Assembly: GCF_030297175.1 (NCBI RefSeq)
Contig: NZ_AP028070.1
Coordinates: forward strand, 2,170,001-2,234,000
Source of the DNA: Marinobacter sp. LA51
GTDB taxonomy: Bacteria; Pseudomonadota; Gammaproteobacteria; Pseudomonadales; Oleiphilaceae
DNA length: 64,000 nt
Direction of reading: 5' to 3'
Both the position numbers and the translations under genes were made by a program. The notes under the pieces are model-generated. The model worked only from the letters and a program-made list of their open reading frames with translations, was not told where the DNA came from and did no database searches. This document shows positions 9,539 to 18,727 of this stretch, one piece after another. Position 1 is the stretch's first letter. The number at the start of each line of letters is the position of its first letter.

Positions 9539-10236
9539 ACCAGCCGCCCCTGCTCCAGACGCAAGACCCGCCCCAGGCTTCGTGCCATCTTCATGTCGTG
9601 AGTAACCATTACGAACGAGATGCCCAGTTCATCCCGAAGCGACTCGATCAGTTTGCGTACGCCTTCTCCAGTATGCTCGTCAAGGTTGCCGGTCGGCTCA
9701 TCCAACAGCACGCACTGGGGCTCATTCACCAGGGCGCGGGCGATAGCCACACGCTGACGCTCACCGCCAGACAACTCACCAGGTTTGTGGGCAAGCCTCT
9801 CCGCCAGTCCCACTTGGGCCAGAAAACCCTCCGCCTTTTCCTTGGCAGCGCTAACGGCCATACCACCCAGCACGCACGGCATCATCACGTTTTCCAGTGC
9901 CGGAAACTCGGGCAGCAGGTGATGGAACTGATAGACAAACCCGAGGTGCTTGTTGCGGAACCGGGCCCGCCCGGCCTCCGACAGCCGGTGAATATCGTTC
10001 CCGCAGATTGAAATTTGGCCCGAGGACGGCCGGTCCAGGCCACCGAGCAGGTTCAGCAGGGTGGTTTTTCCGGCACCACTGCTACCCACTATGGCCACCG
10101 TCTCTCCAGCCACCACCTGCAGCGAAATGTCCGAGAAGATTGTCAGCTTTTCCGGCCCCTCGCTGTAGGTGCGGGTAACCTGACGACAATCGATAACCGG
10201 CGCTGTTTCGTGCATGTTCCCGTTTTCCTTACTCAT
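9526..10236 (-). CDS. lolD: Lipoprotein-releasing ABC transporter ATPase
   Basis: Cytoplasmic ATPase of the Lol system, which extracts outer-membrane lipoproteins from the inner membrane and hands them to LolA. The 236 residues contain Walker A GSSGAGKTT, the LSGGERQRVAIARAL signature and Walker B CVLLDEPTGNLD, plus the LolD-typical GFVYQFHHLLPEF segment at the Q-loop. The start chosen is the ATG inside the lolC/E stop region (ATGAGTAA), giving an 8-base overlap and tight coupling with the membrane subunit. An earlier in-frame start would only add a nonconserved tail. Confidence 0.95.
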   Translation of the reverse strand: MSKENGNMHETAPVIDCRQVTRTYSEGPEKLTIFSDISLQVVAGETVAIVGSSGAGKTTLLNLLGGLDRPSSGQISICGNDIHRLSEAGRARFRNKHLGFVYQFHHLLPEFPALENVMMPCVLGGMAVSAAKEKAEGFLAQVGLAERLAHKPGELSGGERQRVAIARALVNEPQCVLLDEPTGNLDEHTGEGVRKLIESLRDELGISFVMVTHDMKMARSLGRVLRLEQGRLVQEV

Positions 10237-11470
10237 AACGCAGCGCCTCTGCCGGATCAACCCGGGAAGCCCGCCACGCGGGATAGATGGTCGCCAGCAG
10301 ACTCATGGCAAGGCCGGCACCGCTGATGATAAACACGTCCTGCCATTGCAGCTGGGACGGCAGATAACTAATGAAGTAAACATCGGCACTCAGGAACTGG
10401 TGCCCCAACGCCCCCTCCAGCCAGGAGATAAAGGCACTGATGTTAAGCGCGCCGACGATCCCCAAGGCAGTACCGATGAGCGTGCCGAACACGCCGATTA
10501 CGGCGCCCTGCACCATGAAAATACGCATGATTCGCCCGGGTGTGGCGCCCATGGTTCTAAGAATTGCTATATCCGCGGTTTTATCGGTCACCACCATAAC
10601 CAGGGTCGAGACAATGTTGAAGGCGGCAACCGCGACGATGAACATCAACAGCAGACCAATCATGGTCTTCTCCATGCGAATAGCCTGGAACAGGTTGCCA
10701 TGAGTACGAGTCCAGTCGGAGATGTAGTACCGGCCCGGGAGCGAACGGGCGGCCTGCTCCGCCACCTTGGGCGCTGCGAACAGGTCATCCACCAGCAGTC
10801 GAACGCCCAGCGCCTTACCACCGGTGCGCATTAGCTTGGAGGCATCGTCCATGTGGATCAGGGTGTAATTCCCGTCAAGTTCAGCGCCAACGCTAAACAC
10901 CCCCTTCACAGTGAACCGCTTCAACCTCGGCAAAACACCGGCTGGCGTTACCGAGGCCTCGGGCAGCACCACCGTAACCTTGTCGCCCAATTTCAGGCGC
11001 AAGCTGGCAGCCATCAGTCGGCCGATAATAATGCCGAACTCACCGGATTTGAGGTCGTGCAGACTGCCATCGACCATGTGCCGTTCGATAATCGATACTG
11101 TTTTTTCCTGCTCCGGCAGGACGCCATTCAGCAGCACCCCGCGAACGTTGCCGCCACCGGTCACCATGCCCTGCCCCTGAATAAACGGCGCCGCCGCCAA
11201 AACCCGTGGATGCTGTTGAACCTGCTCATCGATCGATTCCCAGTCCTGCAGCGGGCCGGAGCCTTCAATGACGGCATGAGGAACCATTCCGAGGATGCGT
11301 TGCTTGAGCTCCCGGTCAAAGCCGTTCATCACCGACAGAACGATGATCAACACCGCCACACCCAGCATCAGCCCGATCATGGAGGTCAGTGATATAAAGG
11401 AAATAAAGTGATTTCGACGTTTGGCCGCTGTGTAACGCAAGCCGATATAAAACGATAAAGGTCTAAACAT
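10229..11470 (-). CDS. lolC: Lipoprotein-releasing ABC transporter membrane subunit (LolC/LolE family)
   Basis: A 413-residue MacB-type permease. The N-terminus YTAAKRRNHFISFIS leads into the first helix (about 22-48); a large periplasmic domain follows, then three helices in the last 150 residues and the C-terminal DPAEALRYE typical of LolC/E. I start at the ATG giving MFRPLSFYIGLRY, because the upstream extension lacks family resemblance. Only one such gene lies next to lolD, whereas E. coli and Pseudomonas have both lolC and lolE. It may therefore be a homodimer-forming LolF-type subunit, or a second subunit may lie outside the window. Confidence 0.9.
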   Translation of the reverse strand: MFRPLSFYIGLRYTAAKRRNHFISFISLTSMIGLMLGVAVLIIVLSVMNGFDRELKQRILGMVPHAVIEGSGPLQDWESIDEQVQQHPRVLAAAPFIQGQGMVTGGGNVRGVLLNGVLPEQEKTVSIIERHMVDGSLHDLKSGEFGIIIGRLMAASLRLKLGDKVTVVLPEASVTPAGVLPRLKRFTVKGVFSVGAELDGNYTLIHMDDASKLMRTGGKALGVRLLVDDLFAAPKVAEQAARSLPGRYYISDWTRTHGNLFQAIRMEKTMIGLLLMFIVAVAAFNIVSTLVMVVTDKTADIAILRTMGATPGRIMRIFMVQGAVIGVFGTLIGTALGIVGALNISAFISWLEGALGHQFLSADVYFISYLPSQLQWQDVFIISGAGLAMSLLATIYPAWRASRVDPAEALRYE

Positions 11471-11592
11471 GGGGAGGCGCCTGTCGCTACCTGCGGATCT
11501 GTCGTGGTCTGGTTTTCCCGACCGCCTTCCTGCGCATCGGGAAACTGCTAAACTATTCTCAAATAATGATAAATGAACGCTTCGGAGCCAGG

Positions 11593-12180
11593 ATGACATC
11601 ACCCAACAACCCCAGCGATCCAGCCGAGCAAAGCCTGGAACGTCGAGATTACTTCCGCATTGAGGACCGGATCGGTCTCGAAATCCGAAAGCTCTCGCCG
11701 ATGGCGAACCCTGACGAACAAGCGTTTGGCGACGATCACCTGGAAAGCCTGAAGGCCGAGTACCGGCGACTGGACCAGGATGTCAGATCCCAGCTTGCCA
11801 GCCTCGCCGAGCGGGACCGCCTGCTCACCGGGCTAATTAAGTCCCTGAATGGCAAGCTCGATACGCTCGCGCGCATTATGGCCTTTGAGCAAAATCCGTT
11901 GCAACCGGAAGACTGGCAGGAAGTTACGCTTAGCGAGGGCGGACTCGCCTTCAGCGCCGCCCCGGAAACCTTCCGGACTGGTGACTTGCTTACCCTCCGG
12001 ATGACTCTGCCCCCGGAGCTTTTTCAGCCCCGGGCGGTTGCCGAGATTATCCTTACCCACCCTGATAACGCTGGCGGTGTGCGTATCCACAGCCAATTCG
12101 TGAACATCCACGACAGCGACCGCCAGCAGATTGCGCGGCATGTGATGCGCTGGCAAATTCGCCAACGCAAAAAAGAATAA
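11593..12180 (+). CDS. PilZ-domain protein
   Basis: A 195-residue cytoplasmic protein probably responding to cyclic di-GMP. The N-terminal RRDYFRIEDRIGLEI resembles the RxxxR part of PilZ, a charged, probably coiled-coil region follows (about 45-95), and the C-terminal half carries LSEGGLAFSA and beta strands ending in the HVMRWQIRQRKK helix. The canonical D/N-x-S-x-x-G motif reads TLSEGG here, so the first position is not acidic or Asn and nucleotide binding is unproven. Start chosen: ATG with GGAG 5 bases upstream; an in-frame ATG 27 bases earlier is possible. It is divergent from lolC/E with 122 bases between starts. Confidence 0.82.
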   Translation: MTSPNNPSDPAEQSLERRDYFRIEDRIGLEIRKLSPMANPDEQAFGDDHLESLKAEYRRLDQDVRSQLASLAERDRLLTGLIKSLNGKLDTLARIMAFEQNPLQPEDWQEVTLSEGGLAFSAAPETFRTGDLLTLRMTLPPELFQPRAVAEIILTHPDNAGGVRIHSQFVNIHDSDRQQIARHVMRWQIRQRKKE

Positions 12181-12288
12181 ACTGCCGCACGTTTATGACT
12201 TTTCCCCGATGCAGAAAGACATTACGCTTTATCCACATCGATCCGATAACAATTTTCAGGCAAATCAGGCTCTAATGGAGAACAGTCA

Positions 12289-12588
12289 ATGAAGAAAAAT
12301 AACATGATGCTAAGTGCACTGGCTCTAACGGCTTTTATCCTGGCGCCGTCCGGCACCGTCGTTGCCGAGCAGATCACCATCCCGGTGGGCTCGCAGACGG
12401 ATCGCGCAAGCATCAGCACTCCCCAAATCGGCATGAGCCAAACCTCTGTACGCGCCAAGTGGGGTGCCCCCATGGAAATCCAGGGACCGGTTGGTGAGCC
12501 GCCCATCAGCCAATGGTACTACCAGGACTTCATCGTCTACTTCGAAAATAACCGCGTGTTGCACACAGTACTCAAGCCCAAGCGCTGA
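12289..12588 (+). CDS. Small secreted protein, unknown
   Basis: A 99-residue protein with a clear Sec signal peptide: basic MKKNN, a hydrophobic core LSALALTAFILAP, and a likely cut after VVAEQ or nearby. The mature part has IGMSQTSVRAKWGAPMEIQGPVG, reminiscent of the short MxxxxVxxxWGxP motif of SmpA/BamE-like and DUF2845-like proteins, followed by a WYYQDFIVYFENNRV strand. No cysteine lipobox is present, so it should be soluble in the periplasm. The function is not known. It has its own upstream gap of about 108 bases and no co-directional partner closer than aguA. Confidence 0.75.
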   Translation: MKKNNMMLSALALTAFILAPSGTVVAEQITIPVGSQTDRASISTPQIGMSQTSVRAKWGAPMEIQGPVGEPPISQWYYQDFIVYFENNRVLHTVLKPKR

Positions 12589-12702
12589 ACTCTGTTACAG
12601 TCCAACAACCTGTACGGGCATGCCATTGCTGGCATCGCCCCTGATGTTTTAACGCCTGTTTTGGTTAGAATGGCGGCTTTTACGATTTAAGGTGGCAGTA
12701 AA

Positions 12703-13755
12703 GTGACATCCAGACGTGTGATGCCCGCGGAATGGGCTCCGCAAAGCGCAGTAATGCTGACCTGGCCGCATCCGGGAACGGACTGGGCGGCTGTTCTCGA
12801 CCAGGTTGAACCCGTCTTCATAGCGATTGCTGAAGCGGTGCTGCGTTTCGAGCATCTGCTGATCAGCTGCGAACATGTGGTTCGAGTCCAGGAACTGGAG
12901 CAGACTCTGAATCGCTTCGCCCGCGAACAGGGCCTGCCGGGACGGGCCGTGTGCGTTCCTGCCCCCGCCAACGATACCTGGGCCCGGGATCATGGCCCGC
13001 TGGCGGTGCAGAAGGACGATGGTTTGACCCTGCTGGACTTTCGCTTCAACGCCTGGGGCGGGAAATTCCCCTGGGAAAAAGACGACGCCCTCAATCGACA
13101 CCTGGCCAATGCCGGCGCTTTTGGGACCACCCCCCTGGAAGCGGTGGATTTCATATTGGAGGGCGGCTCTATTGAATCCGATGGTGAAGGCACATTGCTC
13201 ACCACCAGCGAATGCCTACTGACACCGACCCGTAATCCGGCCCACGATCGCGCTGCTATCGAACAGTTGTTATTCGACCATCTAGGTGCCGACCGAGTGC
13301 TCTGGCTCAACCACGGCTTCCTGGCTGGCGACGATACCGACAGCCACGTTGATACCCTGGCTCGGTTCTGCAGCCCGGACCGTATCTGTTACGTAGCCTG
13401 TGATAACCCGGAAGACGAGCATTTTGGCGCCCTATCAGCCATGGCCGAGGAGCTGCGGGAATTCCGCCAGCGCGACGGTTCGCCCTATCAGCTGACTGCC
13501 CTACCCCTGCCCGATCCGATTTATGACGACGAAGGCACCCGGCTTCCGGCCACCTACGCAAACTTTCTGATCATCAATGGCGCCGTGCTGCTGCCCATCT
13601 ATGGCGCGTCACAGGATGAAGACGCCATTAGCATCATGGCGGACCTGTTCCCGGACCGGGAAATCGTGCCCATTAATTGTCGGGCGCTGGTCCTGCAGCA
13701 TGGCAGTCTGCATTGCGTCACCATGCAAATTCCCGAAGGAGTTGTCGCCTCATGA
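12703..13755 (+). CDS. aguA: Agmatine deiminase
   Basis: Hydrolyses agmatine to N-carbamoylputrescine and ammonia, a step of arginine-derived putrescine synthesis. The 350-residue protein is of the peptidyl-arginine deiminase fold: NDTWARDHGP carries acidic substrate-binding residues, ILEGGSIESDG and AGDDTDSHVDTLARF follow, and the nucleophilic cysteine lies near the end in HGSLHCVTMQ (about Cys338). The start is GTG with AAGGTGG about 7 bases before it. The last codons overlap the start of aguB (ATGA), so the two enzymes of the pathway are coupled. Confidence 0.94.
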   Translation: MTSRRVMPAEWAPQSAVMLTWPHPGTDWAAVLDQVEPVFIAIAEAVLRFEHLLISCEHVVRVQELEQTLNRFAREQGLPGRAVCVPAPANDTWARDHGPLAVQKDDGLTLLDFRFNAWGGKFPWEKDDALNRHLANAGAFGTTPLEAVDFILEGGSIESDGEGTLLTTSECLLTPTRNPAHDRAAIEQLLFDHLGADRVLWLNHGFLAGDDTDSHVDTLARFCSPDRICYVACDNPEDEHFGALSAMAEELREFRQRDGSPYQLTALPLPDPIYDDEGTRLPATYANFLIINGAVLLPIYGASQDEDAISIMADLFPDREIVPINCRALVLQHGSLHCVTMQIPEGVVAS

Positions 13756-14675
13756 GCAGCCGCCACGACAGTCAACTGTTGAACCTGGCCGCGATCCAGC
13801 AGGCATGCAGTTCCGATAAGGCAGCGAGTCTCGCTACTACCGAAAAACTGGTGCGCGAAGCCGTCGCTAATGGCGCCAACCTGGTTGTGCTACAAGAGCT
13901 TCACGCCACGCTCTATTTCTGCCAAACCGAAGATACCGATGTATTCGAGCTGGCCGAGCCGATTCCAGGCCCTACCAGCGAGCGCCTTTCCAGCCTGGCG
14001 AAGGAACTCGACGTCGTTCTGGTCGGCTCCATCTTCGAGCGACGGATGAATGGTGTCTACCACAACACCGCAGTGGTGTTTGAATCCGACGGTTCACTGG
14101 CGGGCATGTACCGGAAAATGCACATACCGGACGACCCGGGTTTTTACGAGAAGTTCTACTTCACCCCCGGCGATGCCGTATTCAACGATGGTCGCAGCGG
14201 CTTCACCCCAATTGAGACCTCTGTTGGCAAACTGGGCGTGCTGGTGTGCTGGGACCAGTGGTACCCCGAGGCTGCGCGCCTGATGGCGCTGGCCGGCGCC
14301 GAAATCCTTATTTACCCCACGGCCATTGGCTGGGACGTAACCGACGACCCAGACGAGCAGGCGCGTCAGCTTGAAGCCTGGGTGACGGTTCAGCGGGGCC
14401 ACGCGGTCGCCAATAATCTGCCCGTGGTTGCCCCGAACCGGGTCGGCACCGAGCCGGATCCCTCCGGGCAATCGGATGGCATCCGTTTTTGGGGTAACAG
14501 CTTTGTCTGTGGCCCTCAGGGCGAATTCCTCGCCCGCGCCGACGAATCCAGCGAATGCATTCTGAGTGTCACCATCGACCGAACCCGAAGTGAATCGGTC
14601 CGCCGCATCTGGCCGTATCTGAGAGACCGTCGCATCGATGCGTACAGCGACATCCTCAAACGCGTAAGGGACTGA
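13752..14675 (+). CDS. aguB: N-carbamoylputrescine amidase
   Basis: Converts N-carbamoylputrescine to putrescine, CO2 and ammonia, completing the pathway begun by aguA. The 307-residue nitrilase-fold enzyme has the Glu-Lys-Cys triad in VVLQELHATLYF (about Glu49), YRKMHIPDDPGF (Lys122) and LGVLVCWDQWYPE (Cys166). I start at the ATG overlapping the aguA stop rather than a start further upstream inside aguA; the MSSRHDSQLLNLAAIQQ N-terminus is as expected for the family. Confidence 0.95.
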   Translation: MSSRHDSQLLNLAAIQQACSSDKAASLATTEKLVREAVANGANLVVLQELHATLYFCQTEDTDVFELAEPIPGPTSERLSSLAKELDVVLVGSIFERRMNGVYHNTAVVFESDGSLAGMYRKMHIPDDPGFYEKFYFTPGDAVFNDGRSGFTPIETSVGKLGVLVCWDQWYPEAARLMALAGAEILIYPTAIGWDVTDDPDEQARQLEAWVTVQRGHAVANNLPVVAPNRVGTEPDPSGQSDGIRFWGNSFVCGPQGEFLARADESSECILSVTIDRTRSESVRRIWPYLRDRRIDAYSDILKRVRD

Positions 14676-14682
14676 TCCCGGA

Positions 14683-15594
14683 ATGAAGAAACTGATTGAT
14701 ACCGTTGTTCACGAGCTGAACCAGATACTGCTTGGCAAGGATCAGCAAGTGCGTCTGGCCATGTGCGGCCTGTTGGCTCGGGGCCACCTGCTGATCGAAG
14801 ATATTCCCGGGATGGGTAAGACCACCCTCTCGCATGCGCTCGCTAAAATCATGGGTCTGAGCTATCAGCGCATTCAGTTCACCAATGACTTGTTGCCCGC
14901 CGACGTGCTGGGCTATTCCATGTACGACAAGGAAGCCGGCAGCCTGGTGTTCCACCCGGGTCCGATCTTTGCCCAGGTGGTGCTTGCGGACGAAATCAAC
15001 CGGGCATCACCGCGCACCCAGAGCGCGCTGCTCGAAGCCATGGAGGAGCGCCAGGTTTCCATCGAGGGCGAGACACGCCCCCTGCCCCAGCCGTTTTTCG
15101 TCATTGCCACCCAGAATCCCATTGAACAGGGCGGCACCTTCCCGCTGCCCGAGTCGCAGCTTGACCGGTTTCTGATGCGCCTGCGCCTGGGGTACCCGGA
15201 TCCGCGGGCGGAGCGGGAACTGCTGGAAGGCGAAGACCGCAAGGTAATGACCGACCGGCTCCAGGCCATGCTGCCGCAGGCGGAACTTGCAGAGCTGCAG
15301 AGTGCGGTCAGCCGGGTAAAAACCAGCCCTGCCCTGCTCGACTATGTCCAGCGCCTGCTGGAACAAAGCCGGCGCATGCCAGGACTGCTGTACGGTTTGT
15401 CTCCCCGCGCCGGCCTTGGCCTGGTGCGCGCCGCCAAGGCCTGGGCCCTGATGGAAGGCCGCCAACACGTGCTGCCCGACGACATCCAGACAGTGTTCCC
15501 ATCAATTGCCGAACACCGCCTGGAACAGGGTGAATCCGGCAAGAGCGCCGAGCGGGTTCGACAACTTCTGGCGACCGTCTCTGTCCTTGAGTAA
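14683..15594 (+). CDS. MoxR family AAA+ ATPase
   Basis: A 303-residue cytoplasmic AAA+ ATPase. Walker A GMGKTTLSHALA lies near residue 43, Walker B VVLADEINRA near 102, and the sensor region TQNPIEQGGTFPLPESQLDRF is characteristic of MoxR proteins, which act as chaperone-like remodelling factors. It begins 7 bases after aguB. MoxR genes are usually followed by DUF58 and von Willebrand A-domain genes; here trxB follows instead after about 137 bases, so this copy appears to stand alone and its client is unknown. Confidence 0.92.
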   Translation: MKKLIDTVVHELNQILLGKDQQVRLAMCGLLARGHLLIEDIPGMGKTTLSHALAKIMGLSYQRIQFTNDLLPADVLGYSMYDKEAGSLVFHPGPIFAQVVLADEINRASPRTQSALLEAMEERQVSIEGETRPLPQPFFVIATQNPIEQGGTFPLPESQLDRFLMRLRLGYPDPRAERELLEGEDRKVMTDRLQAMLPQAELAELQSAVSRVKTSPALLDYVQRLLEQSRRMPGLLYGLSPRAGLGLVRAAKAWALMEGRQHVLPDDIQTVFPSIAEHRLEQGESGKSAERVRQLLATVSVLE

Positions 15595-15722
15595 ATAGCA
15601 AAGTTTTATAAGCGGAATTGGCCAAATCGAATGGCAGAAAGCACCATTCGTGTTAGCCTTTCGCCCTTTCTTGACAGAACTGGGCCCGGAAACGGCGCTC
15701 AACGTCGTACTGAATTTAGTGA

Positions 15723-16685
<963 letters not shown>

Positions 16686-16724
16686 ACTAAACTGACGCAA
16701 ACGACTCAATAGTTTGCGGAGATT

Positions 16725-16821
16725 GGCGGGGTGAGTGGTCTTAGACTGTGCGGAGCCAGGGATGGCGGAGCCAAGCGTCCAGGGAAGGATTCACAGCGGG
16801 TCTAAGACCACTCGCCCCGCC
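16725..16821. repeat. Long inverted repeat with embedded intergenic repeat motif
   Basis: Between trxB and aat, a 22-base arm at 16725-16746 pairs with 16800-16821 with a single mismatch (G-T compatible on RNA), enclosing 53 bases. The enclosed segment contains GCGGAGCCAGGGATGGCGGA and a direct recurrence of GGAGCCA, a composition I associate from memory with a repeated intergenic element of Marinobacter and related genera. On RNA it would form a long stable hairpin and may end trxB transcription, although no clear U tract follows. It could also be a REP- or MITE-like element. Confidence 0.7.
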
Positions 16822-16873
16822 GATCGATACTCCGATCACGAGCAATGCTGGCAATCTCTGACATTGGAGCAGG

Positions 16874-17587
16874 ATGACCTCACTACCTTGGCTTGACCCG
16901 GACCAGCTCTGGTTCCCTCCTGTAGATGAAGCACTGGACGACCCCGACGGGCTGCTGGCTCTCGGCGGCGATCTGTCCACCGAACGACTCCTCCTTGCCT
17001 ACCGGAATGGCATTTTCCCCTGGTACAGCGATGACCAGCCCATCCTCTGGTGGTCACCCGATCCACGCTGTGTATTGTTGCCCGGAGACATCCACGTATC
17101 CCGTAGCTTGCGTCGAACCCTGAATCAGGGTCGCTTTCAGGTAACCGCCGATCAGGCCTTCGGCCGGGTTATTCGCCTGTGTGCGAGCACACGGGCCGAG
17201 GGCACCTGGATTACCGAAGACATGATCGCCAGCTTCTCCAATCTACACCGGCAGGGTGTGGCCCACTCCATTGAAGTCTGGAACCAGTCCGGCGAACTGG
17301 CCGGCGGCATGTATGGGCTCGCGATCGGGCAGTGTTTTTTCGGGGAGTCCATGTTTTCACTGGAAACCAATGCCTCCAAGGTGTTGATGGTGCACCTGGC
17401 CCACCAACTTCAGGAATGGGATTACAAGATCATGGACTGCCAGGTGGAGAGCCGCCACCTGCTGACTATGGGCGCGCGAACTATTTCACGCAGCGAGTTT
17501 TTATCTATACTCAGGGCATGCGTTGATCGAAAACCGAATCAACGTGACTGGAAAATCCGCTGGCAATGGTCTGGGCCGGAGGCGTGA
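16874..17587 (+). CDS. aat: Leucyl/phenylalanyl-tRNA-protein transferase
   Basis: Adds Leu or Phe from aminoacyl-tRNA to proteins with N-terminal Lys or Arg, making them ClpS/ClpAP substrates (N-degron pathway). The 237 residues contain FPPVDEALDDPDGLLALGGDLS, split here as FPPVDEALDD and GLLALGGDLS, the conserved RNGIFPWYS, WWSPDPRCVL and the GGMYGLAIGQCFFGESMFS-type active-site stretch. GGAGCAGG precedes the ATG. It abuts bpt directly and lies near clpA and clpS, which act downstream in the same route. Confidence 0.96.
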   Translation: MTSLPWLDPDQLWFPPVDEALDDPDGLLALGGDLSTERLLLAYRNGIFPWYSDDQPILWWSPDPRCVLLPGDIHVSRSLRRTLNQGRFQVTADQAFGRVIRLCASTRAEGTWITEDMIASFSNLHRQGVAHSIEVWNQSGELAGGMYGLAIGQCFFGESMFSLETNASKVLMVHLAHQLQEWDYKIMDCQVESRHLLTMGARTISRSEFLSILRACVDRKPNQRDWKIRWQWSGPEA

Positions 17588-18301
17588 ATGAGCAATCTTA
17601 GAACACTGGTGTTCTTCGCAACCCCACCTCACGATTGCAGCTACCTTCCAAATCGAGAAGCGACCACCATGTTCGTGGATCCGCGCGCTCACATCGACAA
17701 GAAACTGTACAGCCAGCTCACCGCTCTGGGTTTTCGTCGCAGCGGCTCACACTACTACCGTCCCCACTGCGAAAACTGTAACGCCTGCATTCCCGTTCGC
17801 CTGAAAGTGGATGACTTTGAGCCCGATCGGAACCAGAAGCGAGTACTGCGTAAGAACCAGGACCTGGAATACAGCCTGGTTCCGGCGCGGTTTAACGAGC
17901 ACTATTACCAGCTGTATGCCCGTTACATCGAAGAGCGTCATAAGGACGGTGACATGTACCCGCCCTCCCCTGAACAGTTTTCTTCGTTCCTGGTGGAAGG
18001 TGCCACCGATTCCTGGTTCCTGGAGATTCGCCTGAACCATGAGTTGATTGGCCTGGCAGCGATTGATCTGCTCGACGACGGTCTTTCCGCCATCTATACC
18101 ATTTTCAAACCCTCGCTTGAGCACCGAAGCCTCGGCACTTTCGCCATTTTGTGGCAAATCCAGGAGGCCAAACGACGAGGCCTGCCCCACCTGTACTTGG
18201 GCTACTGGATTCGGGAATGCCGGAAAATGAACTACAAAACCCGCTTCCGGCCCATTGAAGCCTTGCGGGAAGGGCAATGGCTGCCCATGGAGTTTAACTG
18301 A
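17588..18301 (+). CDS. bpt: Aspartate/glutamate leucyltransferase (Bpt/Ate family)
   Basis: Transfers Leu from tRNA to N-terminal Asp or Glu, creating a destabilising residue recognised by ClpS. The 237-residue protein shows the family's cysteine-rich N-terminus (HDCSYLP and HCENCNACIP), RSGSHYYRPHC, and a GNAT-like C-terminal domain with LYLGYWIRECRKMNYKTRF. The start directly follows the aat stop with no gap, so the two transferases are certainly co-transcribed. Length is normal for the bacterial bpt clade. Confidence 0.95.
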   Translation: MSNLRTLVFFATPPHDCSYLPNREATTMFVDPRAHIDKKLYSQLTALGFRRSGSHYYRPHCENCNACIPVRLKVDDFEPDRNQKRVLRKNQDLEYSLVPARFNEHYYQLYARYIEERHKDGDMYPPSPEQFSSFLVEGATDSWFLEIRLNHELIGLAAIDLLDDGLSAIYTIFKPSLEHRSLGTFAILWQIQEAKRRGLPHLYLGYWIRECRKMNYKTRFRPIEALREGQWLPMEFN

Positions 18302-18383
18302 TTTTTGCCAAAGGCTGATAAATCAGGCAGAATTGCGCAATTTAAAATCACGAGAAGTACATTCCACGAGAGGTTTCTACTGA

Positions 18384-18602
18384 ATGGCGAAATCAGATGT
18401 CATTGAAATGGAAGGCGTCATTATCGATACCCTTCCGAATACCATGTTCCGTGTTGAACTCAGCAACGGTCACGTGGTGACTGCTCACATCTCCGGAAAG
18501 ATGCGCAAAAACTACATCCGCATCCTGACTGGCGACAAGGTCAAGGTTGAGCTGACTCCCTACGACCTGAGCAAGGGCCGCATTGTGTACCGCGCCCGTT
18601 AA
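18384..18602 (+). CDS. infA: Translation initiation factor IF-1
   Basis: A 72-residue S1/OB-fold protein that binds the 30S A site during initiation. It reads [19 protein letters not shown] at the N-terminus and ends [12 protein letters not shown], both nearly invariant in gammaproteobacteria. An 82-base gap separates it from bpt, so it may also have its own promoter. A strong intrinsic terminator begins about 16 bases after its stop. Confidence 0.98.
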   Translation: MAKSDVIEMEGVIIDTLPNTMFRVELSNGHVVTAHISGKMRKNYIRILTGDKVKVELTPYDLSKGRIVYRAR

Positions 18603-18618
18603 GGCCGACTGACATCTG

Positions 18619-18643
18619 AAAAGCCCCGTCCCGGGGCTTTTTT
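18619..18643 (+). terminator. Intrinsic terminator of infA
   Basis: GCCCCG pairs with CGGGGC around a 3-base loop, flanked by AAAA before and a six-T run after. It lies 16 bases beyond the infA stop codon. Confidence 0.9.
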
Positions 18644-18671
18644 GTTGGCAAAAACAGTTAGTCGCCGATAC

Positions 18672-18704
18672 AAAAAAACCGCTGCCATAGGCAGCGGTTT
18701 TTTT
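18672..18704. terminator. Bidirectional terminator between infA and clpA
   Basis: A perfect 15-base stem (A7-CCGCTGCC with GGCAGCGG-T7) around an ATA loop. The A and T runs on either side allow it to end transcription in both directions, serving clpA on the minus strand and backing up the infA terminator. Confidence 0.92.
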
Positions 18705-18727
18705 ATTCCTGACAGAGAGCCGGTGCC

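Noticed and set aside
16741..16980. Minus-strand frame through the trxB-aat inverted repeat, ending in a peptide like NPSLDAWLRHPWL
   Set aside because: It is the translation of the intergenic repeat, a common mis-call in related genomes; no start, ribosome site or family.
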